The position numbers were made by a program, and so were the translations under genes. 64,000 nucleotides of DNA from Cristatella mucedo (taxonomy: Eukaryota > Bryozoa > Phylactolaemata > Cristatellidae), in NCBI GenBank assembly GCA_009760855.2, contig WPIO01000040.1, positions 485,001-549,000 of the forward strand, written 5' to 3'. Every line of letters starts with the position of its first letter. Position 1 is the first letter of the stretch. Shown here one piece after another: positions 44,401-53,250 of the stretch. A model generated the notes under the pieces. It searched no databases and was not told where the DNA came from. It saw nothing but the letters and a program-made list of their open reading frames with translations.

Positions 44401-47400
44401 GCTCGCTCGGCTTCTGCCTCTCTGGGACGGCCGGCAGCACGCGGCGGAAATCGCCGCTCTCCTGCCCTTCATCGGTTGGCACTCGGCTGAAGGTCGGTCA
44501 AAGACCCCTCCTTGCCGAAGCCGATCGCACACCTGAGGCAGCAGTGGCGAGCAATGCGATCTTCTTGGCTTTATCTTTGGCCCGGCGTTGCCTTGCCATC
44601 TGCGTGCCTTAGCCTCAGCCACTCTTGGCCGGACGTGTTCTGAGCTTCGAAGCTTCGCCTGCTGCAGCTGCACCCTGATCGTTGGTGCTTGCTGGCTCCC
44701 TGCTTCAGAAGCAGCAGCTGGTGCGATCGATGATGACCTCGATGACCATCCATCGATGATCCCGCTCGTTGCAGTGCTGCGCTTGCACTATCTTCGGCCT
44801 CTGGCCGGCCTCTTCGTGACAGCCAGCATCCACTTCAAGGTACCGTGCAGCCTGCTGCGCGAGCTCCAAGCTCGCGTGCTTTTGCTCACACTGCTTGCTG
44901 CATCCGGCTCGACGACTCGAATCTGAGGCACAAAGGCGCTGCGGTCACCACGCGCAAGCAGCAGCAGAAGGACCGTCTGACTACTGAGTGTCTGACTATG
45001 AGCTGCCCTTACTGCTAGGTGCCTCTCTTTCCTTGCTGTTGTGTCAGCTTGTCGGGCAGTTGTCTTTTAGCTGAACTTCCAGCCAACCTCAGCTAATTAA
45101 TAGGCCATACCTCTAATTGTTCTGCATGTAAAGCCTGAAACTATTTACCGATTTGGCATATGTCATGTCCTGAATTGAAATGTAAAGCAAATCTGAACTC
45201 ATTTGCTCCTCGAAGAATATGCTGCATCCATGTGTGTAGTGCCTACAGTTCCTCTGCCGGCTAGGATTGCATGCCGGTCTCACTTTTGAATCAACATCAA
45301 ATGGATAGATATAGATCAAGATCTCTCAGGCCGCTTTGAAAAGCCTAATGCCTTTTGTAAGTGCACCATGCATGTGCCAAGCTCAATATTGTTTATCTGC
45401 ATTGATGTTTGTGCTTGAGCATGCGCCCCCGGCGCACACGTTTGTGCCTGTTTGAGGCTTAATGAAATGCACTCAAGAGAGCATCAGTTGCATGCATCGG
45501 TTGTAGTTTGCTACGGATGCAAGCATGCTAAGAATCCATAGAAACAGCTATGCACTTGAGCTTGTGCTTGAATGCACGACATCTCTTTGGTTGGCTGATG
45601 AAGTGGCGGTCAGGCAGTTCCATGCTTCTTTGCCTGATCCGGCCTGAGTCAGCTGGGTAATCGGAGCAATAGCAGTAGCACTTGAGCATCTGCTCCCAGG
45701 CTGAGCGTCAGCTCCCAGGCTGATAGAGCTGATGCTCTAACTCTGAGCCGCAAGGTATTTACCGGCAGCATCTTAAGAAAACCAAGGTAAACCAATTTAG
45801 GAGCAGCTCTTGTGTACCTCAGCTAGGCTCTGCGGTACTTGTGCCTCGGTTCTGGAATGGGTGCTACAGTGACTAAGGATCGTGGGCCAGGTCTATTGAG
45901 TAAACTTATCACAAATCAAGCGATCATTGTAGATGACCCTCTCCTCCACAGTAGCACACTCCACTCTTTCGCCATGCCTTCAGCCGTGGGGTCTGATCGT
46001 CAATATGATAGCTAGTACTGTCTCTGATGCTGCAGAATGCTGCCACCGGTGCAGAAACTCTGCTCTCACTTGGCACCGTTTATCGCCTGCAGTGCCTGCT
46101 GATGACGAGCCTGGTCGATCTGCTGGAGCGGCACGAGTCGGGGCCGGTGGCCGACGACTGGCTGTGCTCGTGCTGGTGCAGCTCGATTCAGCCGGCAGCT
46201 GGCGTCCGGCCCGAACGATGCACCCGTGGTGATGGACAAGAGACCACCGTGCAAACGAGGTGTGGGCTGGCAAGGTCGAAGTATGTTTAACTTTGAGGGG
46301 GGCTGTCCGGTACCAGGGCTGTTGCTCGAACTTGGCCTCTTTAAGCATCTAGGCTACATTAGTGAATAGAAGTCATTCCTCTGAGCCCTCTACCAACTTG
46401 CATCTGTCACCGGTATGTAACAATGTCATCGCAGGTATGTGATGAAATTACCAGTGGTTGGGGGGGGACTTGATGACCCGGTCTTGCAAGGCCCAGCGAC
46501 TGGCATTGCATGTGTTGCATCACTTGGTGGCAAGACGCCATACAGAAGGGTGACCTCTAAGATTCTGCACTGCTTGTGCAAATCAACATCAAGTTCATCC
46601 TCATTACTGCTCCAGTCGTACAGTAAAGCAGGTTACCTTGCTATTGCTCTGCCTATGCTGTCACACATGGCTCACTATCTATGTCGGGACTCATGACTAG
46701 GTCTGCTGATCCGCAAAAGAGTCTTGTAGGAAAAAGAGCCCACTTTGAGGAAGTATTCGGACCTTAAGTCGTCGTCATCGTCCATGCAGAGATGGGTAGC
46801 AGCAGCTTTAATTAAAATTTGCTTATTCAAAATTGCAGAGGCAAGCTTGTGGCACTTTCAGTGTCTTTCTACTTCATCAGCAGGAGAAGCAGTTGTAGCT
46901 GGAAGGCACTGGTGGGCCCCGTGCCGGGCAGCCGGGCTAAGTCTCACTCTTGCTCGAGATTACAAGCAAGGCTTGAATGCCCTCAGCTTATAATCATTAC
47001 TTCGATCAGAGGGCACTGCTTTAATAAAATGATGCTGTGCAGACTGCTCAAGCAAGGGCAGCCTATGCTCGTGCTACGTTTTTCGGTTGGGTAGTTTTTT
47101 GGAGCGAGAGACGATCTTCCCATCTGACTAAGAAAATTGTGGGATATCATTCAGAGATGGCAGTGCCTAGCCAAACTTCGTGAATCCCAAATCTACAGTG
47201 CTGCTACTGCTGCTGTTTCACCTAGTCACGAAATTTTTACCCGAGTGCCCTTGCTTCAGAGAGTGAAGGAAGACAGTTACTGATGACCATACGACTGAGA
47301 TTAAGGGCTAAAGTCCTCCATTTGCTGTGGCTGAGGATGATGAGGCCAAGCTTCTCAAGCCAAGGCGGCAGCTGTTCAAGCCTCGTCTACCTTAGATGAG

Positions 47401-49675
47401 AACGCCTCCTCAGCTAGCCAATCCTATGCTCCCCAAACCTTCCCTTAGAGCCAGGCAGCCCTTTTGGGAGTGGGACTACTGCGACCTCTGGGGCCGGGGC
47501 TACGATGCTAAGAGAGCTGTTCTAGCTGACCTTCAGAGCGCAACATTTCATCGCCTTTCTTCAAAGGAAAGCCAGCAGTTCTTCATTTATTTTTCAAATA
47601 GGGCTGATGTAGCGGCTGCAGTTTTGCCGCCAGTGTGCATGTTTGGCATGGGTTTTGGAGAGGTGATTTTTGTCAAGCAAAGGCGTTCGTATTGTTATAG
47701 GTGCTCGAAAGGCAAGCACGTTTAGTCCGGTCTCAACAGGCATGTGCCTGCCTTGCAGCTTTACCTTCGTCGCTCAGACTCTCCAGCCTCGGTAGAAATA
47801 TTGCTTTAGACGCAAGGGTCTAAAGAAGCTTTCTCGCAGCTTGCTTACTGAACATAGCCTTGCACTCGCCTCAGTGGCAAAAAGCGACGTCGTTGGTGGG
47901 GAGTGGTAGTGAAGTTGGTGCACCGAAGACGATGCACCTTCGAGGTGTCACTACTGAAGAAGCCTACCAGCCTTGCTTTCTCTCGATTGAGCTGCCTGAC
48001 GGCTATTCTGGGGCGGGGGGGGGGGGGGCAGCGTTAGGGTCCAGCTGATGGCTCCCCCAGCAGGATAGCAGTCTCTATGTAGGTGGATTATTTAGATACA
48101 TGTGTAGATAGCAGTCTCTATTTAGCCTCCGAAGAGGCTTCTGGGTAAAATCCCATCTACTAGCAAGAAGAGATGCAGGCGATTCCCACAAGATGGGGTA
48201 AACAAGTTTCTCTTAGATGCTCCCGGGGGGGGGGGCGGGGGCAGGCTACATCCCAAGGGCAAATAGTTAAATCATTTTCCTGAAGAGGATCATTTCCTTT
48301 TGAAGAAGCTACCGCATTGATGTGGGAAAGCTGCTAAACGGCATGCCGGATCGGTTGCCCCTTGACCCTTGACACCTTCAATGCACAGCTTCTTTGCATT
48401 CTTGCTGGGTAGGCCGCCTGGCCTGCTGTGATGCTGAAGCGCACTCTGTGGCACCCCTTCGGAGCTTCGGCTCAGAATCGCTGTCAAATGCAAACATCGA
48501 TCTATTACTGAGCATGGAAAGTCGCAAGGATGTTAGCATGCAGTAAAGTCATCCCTGTTGCTTCAGATCGATCTATGATGACTGCCAAGTGAGCCAAGTG
48601 TCTATTAAGCATTTTGTCCTTTCTGAGAGCTGTGACCGGGCTTAAAGAGCCATTTAAGAAGTAAGTCTGGCCGGCCTTTAGCATGCCTCTACGACATGCA
48701 TCTACCGCCAAGGAACCACTGTTTTGCTTGGGGTGAAACTCGTCCAGGCATGCCAGATGGGCCTATCATTTTAAAAGAGATCACAGATTTAGAGCAGATA
48801 AAGGGCTAGTTCTTTTTGCCGAATATTAGAGACCTTTGGCCTGGCTCCTTCGAGTCGACAGAGGTATCTCGGCTGAGACGTTGACTCAGAGCTTCGTCAT
48901 GTAATGAAGAATGATAATCTTTGGAGGAGGGCTAATGGGCCTATCCCGGCGGAGTAATGAGAAGACTCCTACCTTGTCCTAGGTCCTTCAAATTTGACCT
49001 TTAGACCCTCTCAAATTGTGGGCTGATTGAGAGGCTTTACTTATGTTGTAGTGGTAGAAGAACCATAGAGGCTATCGCCCCAGTCTGTAGCAGGTAATAA
49101 AGTATTGCCTGCTGAAGGCATCTCGGGTTCCTTACCCTTGGCCTCATGCCCAGCTGCCAATGCCGAATGCTGGACTCACCCTTGCTGACAAACCTCTTGC
49201 ATAAAGCCCTGTCCACTTGCTGTTTGTGTTGGAGGTTCGTTCTCGAGTACGTCAGCTGTCTGCTTTCGTTCGTTGATCGCCTCACCACCTTTTCGCTGTG
49301 TGCCGAAGATCAATCTCACGATGCGCAGCTGCTGCTTTACGACTCGATCCTTTGCTTCTACGAAGCGGCAGTGAGTGCAGTTCGGTACCTACTTGCGGCA
49401 GTTGTGAGGATTTCGCTGGCAGAGCAGCTTGACAAAGTGCGCGACCAGCAGGCAGCGTCAGTCTGCCGGCCCCTCCTATTGCTGCTGCCACCGTCACTAC
49501 CAGCCACTGTCATGGGAGATCAGTAGCGACTAGCCGTGTTTTTGTAGGCTGATGTGGCATGTCGACACGCAGCTGGCTCTCTATCCTACCTCCGGCCTGC
49601 TGAAAGCGTGGTGCAGCTGCTCATGCTGTCCGGAGTCGACCTGCTTCGCAAGAGGACCGTTGCACTACTAGCCAG
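29218..49675 (+). CDS. CENPI: Centromere protein I (CENP-I, Mis6 family), partial exon set
   Basis: CENP-I is a HEAT-like subunit of the constitutive centromere network (CENP-H/I/K/M) at the inner kinetochore. Exons recovered: 29218-29452, 31172-31257, 32933-33040, 33435-33530, 35308-35379, 40124-40262, 43372-43451, 44372-44492, 44775-44839, 46093-46259, 49154-49370, 49548-49675. All consecutive phases agree, giving about 505 codons (human 756). Matches to human in order: VLSQGKI/ALSGKF, VAWMC/VSWLC, LYERLDDK/MFDFIDRK, YLLDLIKDK/KLLDLQAK, VLYRLGCWL/LLRFYYWL, LLPLWDG/SLPLWDG, LFVTASIHFK/LFFTSTIYFK, LLLYDSILCFYEA/FLLHFILDFYEK. The start codon exon is not found. The human linker between 35379 and 40124 is absent or hidden, although the two exons join in phase. 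The C-terminal exons past 49675 are unresolved. Confidence 0.85.
29670..29780 (+). mobile_element. SINE head, type 2
   Basis: GTTAGGCCCAGTGGTTAGGG and GGTCGTGGGCTCGAACGCC resemble boxes A and B of a tRNA promoter, in plus orientation. A short AT-rich tail follows. Located in the CENPI intron after exon A. Confidence 0.6.
30330..30515 (+). mobile_element. SINE type 1, full-length
   Basis: Head GGGCCGTGATGGTGCCAAGC, box B GGGTTCGAATCTTG, body AAGCGGTGGTGATAGCCGTA and end GGCTTTCAAATCAGCTAG. One of the best-preserved copies, in a CENPI intron. Confidence 0.82.
30655..30900 (-). mobile_element. LINE family 1 3' tail
   Basis: (AAT)n-type end followed by CCTCAGAACTGAGTCTCTTT and 3' UTR remnants, reverse orientation, in a CENPI intron. 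Confidence 0.6.
31535..32020 (+). mobile_element. LINE family 2 3' part
   Basis: Matches 17630-18085: CTGACCCACAAGGCCCGC, the LAPSYLAELLHQIQPLC frame and the end GAAGTTACAGGTGGAGATAC. It is followed directly by a box B-like GGTCGTGGGTTCGAGTCC at about 32025, possibly a second, nested SINE remnant. Confidence 0.78.
32395..32760 (-). mobile_element. LINE family 2 3' end
   Basis: Reverse copy of the same 3' region (GTTACGCAGGAGAGTTTTGT, GCGCACTCACAGCCTAAGCG), ending where the CTG/ATG minisatellite begins. Confidence 0.78.
32775..32905. repeat. Degenerate CTG/ATGGTG minisatellite
   Basis: Alternating GCTGCTGCTGCTGATGG and GATGGTGATG blocks over about 130 bp, ending 28 bp before CENPI exon C. 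The open Met-Val-Leu and Ala-Asp frames through it are repeat artefacts. Confidence 0.85.
35770..36130 (-). mobile_element. LINE family 1 3' end
   Basis: Tail-first reverse copy: GATAAAGTACCCTCCGAGAA, then the 3' UTR and the last codons. A second copy follows head to tail at 36138. Confidence 0.75.
36138..37180 (-). mobile_element. LINE family 1, best RT C-terminal frame
   Basis: Contains the longest LINE frame in the window (minus 37063-36479, 194 codons). It includes SASISPVESTRNLGVMF, HSFVTSRLDFCNLLLTGLP, NSAARLVCRE and LLADLHWLPVKQRI, then APAYLSDLL, all typical of CR1/L2-like reverse transcriptase C-termini. It is 5'-truncated and abuts the hAT remnant. Located in the large CENPI intron. 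Confidence 0.85.
37215..38941 (+). pseudogene. Decayed hAT (Charlie/GTF2IRD2-ZBED type) transposase
   Basis: Segments of a hAT transposase in three frames: LDKSNDSRDTAVILIFIRGI (DDE-domain start), LLYHSRVRWQSLGKVFQRV, and near the end LFGSAYVCEQSFSVMNINKA, which is the hAT C-terminal dimerisation region. Several stops and frameshifts break it (for example TAA at 38108 and TGA at 38316). The BED finger and 5' end are missing. The right end TGGCCCGCGAGTCAAAAGGT through TACCTG near 38941 resembles the Charlie-type terminal repeat. Resident in the CENPI intron between exons E and G. It cannot code for an active enzyme. Confidence 0.82.
39300..39850 (-). mobile_element. LINE family 1 3' end
   Basis: Reverse copy with an (AAT)n tail at 39303, the 3' UTR and the ORF end (VKQRIDFKVLSLTFRYLL, LAPAYLSDLLP). 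Located in a CENPI intron. Confidence 0.82.
40925..41105 (-). mobile_element. SINE type 1, full-length
   Basis: Reverse copy: head AAGCCGTAATGACTCACTAG, box B GGGTTCGAATTC, body AGGCGGTGATAGCCGTCAAG and end GGCTGTTAAATCAGCTAG, preceded by an AATAAAT-type flank. Located between CENPI exons G and H. Confidence 0.82.
41379..41463. repeat. (TC)n microsatellite
   Basis: About 42 uninterrupted CT units in the CENPI intron between exons G and H. Confidence 0.95.
41583..42650 (-). mobile_element. LINE family 1, about 1.07 kb
   Basis: Reverse copy ending in (TAA)n at 41583-41611. Two overlapping frames (42582-42178 and 42302-41844) show one frameshift in the RT C-terminal region: FLKLNDDKTNLLVMGKP, then HAFVTSRLDFCNSLLTGLP and SMAPAYLSDILP. 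Otherwise close to the copy at 36138. Confidence 0.85.
44372..44839 (+). CDS. CENPI: CENPI exons I-J: most conserved Mis6 core
   Basis: Exon I (44372-44492) reads LYALDALLARLLPLWDGRQ and ends in phase 1. Exon J (44775-44839) completes the codon and reads LRPLAGLFVTASIHFK, ending at the same Lys as the human block LFFTSTIYFK. This pair is the strongest evidence for the CENP-I assignment. Confidence 0.88.
49154..49675 (+). CDS. CENPI: CENPI exons L-M
   Basis: Exon L (49154-49370) contains EYVSCLLSFVDRLTTFSL and QLLLYDSILCFYEAA, with donor GCA/GTGAGT. Exon M (49548-49675) begins ADVACRH after TTTTTGTAG and ends LLRKRTVALLA in phase 2. Human counterparts are the blocks around HYVGWLSTTAM and LNQLCFIMHRYRKNL. 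The next exon is not identified. A hAT-like terminus begins 325 bp later. Confidence 0.82.
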
Positions 49676-50000
49676 GTAGCATGAAGGTCACCTCTTAGCA
49701 GGTCATCGCCCTGCTTGTCTCAATGCCACACCCGGCCTCCCAGATTCACCTGCCATTAGTATCTGCCCTTCCCTGAAAGCCTTTTATGGAAGCTGGAGAT
49801 GTCGAGCTGAAGGCGTTTGACAAGGTCCATTTTCGCTTGAACTGCACCTGTCAACGAGCAGCTCTTTAGTCATGCAAAACTCGATACCGTGTCCACATTG
49901 TTTGCTCTGCTTTCCTACTTCTCAATTAGCAATGCAATCAATCGCTGTGTTGGCATGTTCCTTTCGACGATGCACGGTGCAGTCCATGGCTCTAGTTCAG

Positions 50001-50090
50001 TGGTTCTCATTCTTTGGGTTGCGACCGCTTTGGTGGTCGAACGATCCTTTCACGGGGGTCGCCTAAGACCATTGGAAACTATGCATTTCC
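50001..50090 (+). mobile_element. hAT-like non-autonomous element end
   Basis: CAGTGGTTCTCATTCTTTGG and GGGGTCGCCTAAGACCATTG are the hallmark start and inner block of Charlie-type non-autonomous hAT elements. The opposite end was not found. Confidence 0.6.
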
Positions 50091-51785
50091 ACAAATGGCA
50101 CACTCTCTCAGCGAGTTTTATAGTATCTTGATAAAGATTGAGTTCTCTCAGGATGCTATCCATTATTGATAGCATTCCGTGAGAAAAGGTGTGCACTGTG
50201 GCCGATGGAAAATAAACTGCAGTGCCCTACGGTTACCCCAAGTGTGTCTGCAAGTCGTATTGCTTTATTTTTATTTCCTTTTTAGATTTGCAAAAGAATG
50301 ATCTGTCATGTCTTCCCGGGCATGAAAGGATGAACCAATCAAGGCAGTTGGGAGGTAATATCTCGTTGTGGGAAGTCGATCGCCAGAAGCTGAAGAAACA
50401 TTTTGGATTCTGTGGGCATATCTACAAACAATTAAGACTTCTCATATTAAGCATTGTCCGGCTGTAGCAACTCGATGGACCTCATATCCAGCTGGACACC
50501 AGCAAAGAACCTTTATGAGTCAGAGTAAAGCACAAATGCTTCTGTTTGTTCTAGAACTTGCCTGGCATCGTCAGTGTGCTGAACTAACTCTTGAGAAGAC
50601 GTGCTTGTCGATACTGTAGTATTGCTGTGGCTCTGGCGACAGCAGCTCTACTGGAGTCTCACATAAACAGAGCATGGACGTGAGCAGTAAACGGGATTCA
50701 ATCTTTATTTCTCTCCACGCCTCGATATACCAGTGCTCGATAATTCTCAGCAGCCATCAAATGGAGAAACTATTGGCCGCAGATTCGGAGTACATAAGTG
50801 TAAGGGTGCTGGGCTAATTAAAACACCAGCATGCATCCGGCACACACAACAATACTGCCTCTTATTCTGCCACGTCTTGAGAACGGCCGCCGAAATTTTC
50901 TCTTGCCAAAAGTGTTCTGTAAAGTTTAGAAAAAATCTAAAAAACTCCAAACCAATACAGTTGACGTAGTTTTTTTTAGTTACGCATTTGTGTGACATCT
51001 GAAGCAGATTTCGCTAGTCAGTGGCGATAAAAATTATTAATTTCAGGCACCTAATCGACGTCATACATGACCCGGGTCAAATTAGATTATGTTGTGTCAG
51101 CCATCATAGAGCCCATCAACGAATGCTGGGGGCAAATGATTATAGGCAATACTGGAAGTGTCAAAGTAATACAGAATGTGTAGTAACAATACTTTAGCTA
51201 TGCATGTGTAGTAGCAATACTTAAGCTACGTATGGATACCAAAAGTTAAATGTAATAGTATTAGCCAATCGGAAGATTTCTTCGATTTAAATTCAACATT
51301 ACATGTCTCAATTTGTTAGGCTCGAAAGAGCCGTATAGCTTAAATCAGCTCGAGGCATTTTCCTGGGTCATAATCTCTTGAGACCCCGACGGCAGGTCTG
51401 TCTGACTGGCCGCCGAGGCAGCAACAGCCCTAAGCGGCGCCCCCTGCAGGAGTTCCAGACTGCTTGCTGCAAACAGCTCGGCATTGTAATATCGCTCGAG
51501 AGCTGGGATCTCTATCAGCATTATATCTAAAGGGTGCAGCAAATTTTCGGGCGAACTCCCTTTTAGCGTGCCGGTACCGACTTGCCACGTGCATGCGAAT
51601 GGAAATAGCTGCTGGCCAATGCCTTCTGAGGCGGCTTCTAGACACTTTAAAAGACGGTTAGTGGCCTGGTCTACCTATGGGGTTTAGAGTTCGAAAGGAA
51701 GCGGTCGGAAAGTCGGCTATTGTGAACCACTGGCTCAAATCTGACACCCATCTGTCCATCCACCAATTCCCTAATGCATATGTTA

Positions 51786-51834
51786 TATATATATATATAT
51801 ATGTGTGTGTACACACACACATATATATATATAT
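51786..51834. repeat. AT/GT palindrome
   Basis: (AT)n-(GT)4 followed by (AC)5-(AT)n, giving an almost perfect palindrome centred at 51810/51811 with arms of about 24 bases. A second TA/CA mixture follows to 51870. Confidence 0.9.
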
Positions 51835-51971
51835 ATGTACACATATATATACACACATATATATACCGATACCTATATCGGCTGGAAAAACAGACGATAC
51901 CTTCTTTTAGCATGCTATATATTTATGCATATATATTTGTATAATATATATTTACGCATATATATATATAT

Positions 51972-52021
51972 TAGCGTGCTATGCAAATATATATATATAT
52001 ATATATTTGTATAGCACGCTA
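51972..52021. repeat. 50-bp palindrome with one mismatch
   Basis: The left arm starts TAGCGTGCTATGCAAATAT and the right arm ends ATTTGTATAGCACGCTA. The 25-base arms differ at a single position. A related half-site TAGCATGCTATA lies at 51908. Confidence 0.92.
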
Positions 52022-53084
52022 AAAAAAGAGGGCATCACTTGTTTTGCCAGTCGGATCGCCTATGCATCACCATTTTTCTTTCGAACGTTTGGAGGCACCA
52101 GCCTCGTTCGCACAAAACTTCCGATGTGGGATCTTGGGTTGCCCAAGATCCCCTTCCATGTGGGATCTTGGGTTGCCCTGCACAAAGCGAGCGGCATTGC
52201 GCGACGGGCAGCTGGGCTGGTAACTCAAGAAACGCGGATGGGCGTCTACCTCAGGGCGTCGGCAATTGTGCAGCATCAGCCATAGATTATCACGTATTCG
52301 ATTCCTAGCCATTAGAATACAGTTACTGAGAATACTGGATGCCAGTCGAAGCCTAGCCGATTTAGCTCGTCGCCCTTTTATCGCGTCCCCTGCTCCGTCG
52401 GACAAAAGCCGCCCCCGCTCGGCTTTTAGCTCTCACATCGTCGAGTTGGGCTGGCAAACGCTGCTCGAAAAGCGGCTGTGGTAGCAACGTGTCGCGCGAT
52501 GCTGCAACCATGGCTACTGCTGGGCGGTTCGGAATGCCATGACTGGCCTTGGAGCATTACTTCCGCTGTCGCTGGTTTGCGGCTTGACGGGCTGCTGCTG
52601 GCTGGTTTTCTCTGTCGCGGCAGGTGAGCGAGTGTGCGTCACGTGCTCAGAAAACTGAGCGACAACGCACAGCCCATTTCATACGTAGAATATGAACGAT
52701 GCGCTCGCGGAGAATTAGCCGTATCTGCTGCTACCAGCTGAGATAAGCGTGCGGTTTGTAATCGGAATGCTACTCGTGGCCACTCGAAAGACATCTCTCG
52801 GGGTGAAGTTAGTCGCCGCTGTTGTTTTCTGTCGAGAGTCGCCTTCCACAATGCTGCATGCCCATCCATGCTCTAAACAGCATAGCCGGTCTAATTGCTG
52901 GCTCTGGATCCAGTGCCGCTGCGCTCGCTGAATCGTCAGCCGGAAAATCGGGGTAGTCATAGGGTAGTAGCGCAAGGAAGAAAGTGTAATATATCACGGC
53001 AGATTACACGGAAGTTGAGCCAGAATACTGTGCAAGCTGAGAAGAGAGTAATGTGTATCGAATACTGGCGAATAGGCCGCCACA

Positions 53085-53250
53085 GCACAAGAGGTAAGGT
53101 GCTCGCTCTTGGCGACTGAGGTCGGTCCTGGCTTCGAATCCTGCAGTGAGCGATCCTTTATTGCCAACTGCAAGCGGTAGTGACAGCCTTTAAGGCTCTC
53201 GTGCCACTATACAAATGAGACTGATAAGTCGGCAAACATCAGATCTCATA
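53085..53250 (+). mobile_element. SINE type 1, diverged
   Basis: Box A-like AAGAGGTAAGGTGCTCGC, box B GGCTTCGAATCCTG, body TTGCCAACTGCAAGCGGTAG and an altered end GAGACTGATAAGTCGG. Confidence 0.75.

Noticed and set aside
44205-44612. 135-codon plus-strand frame
   Set aside because: It is an out-of-frame shadow of CENPI exon I, whose correct frame carries LLPLWDG.
49868-49956. CENPI exon after 49675 (HAKLDTVSTLFALLSYFS)
   Set aside because: The phase fits, but there is no convincing match to the CENP-I C-terminus and a transposon end follows at once.
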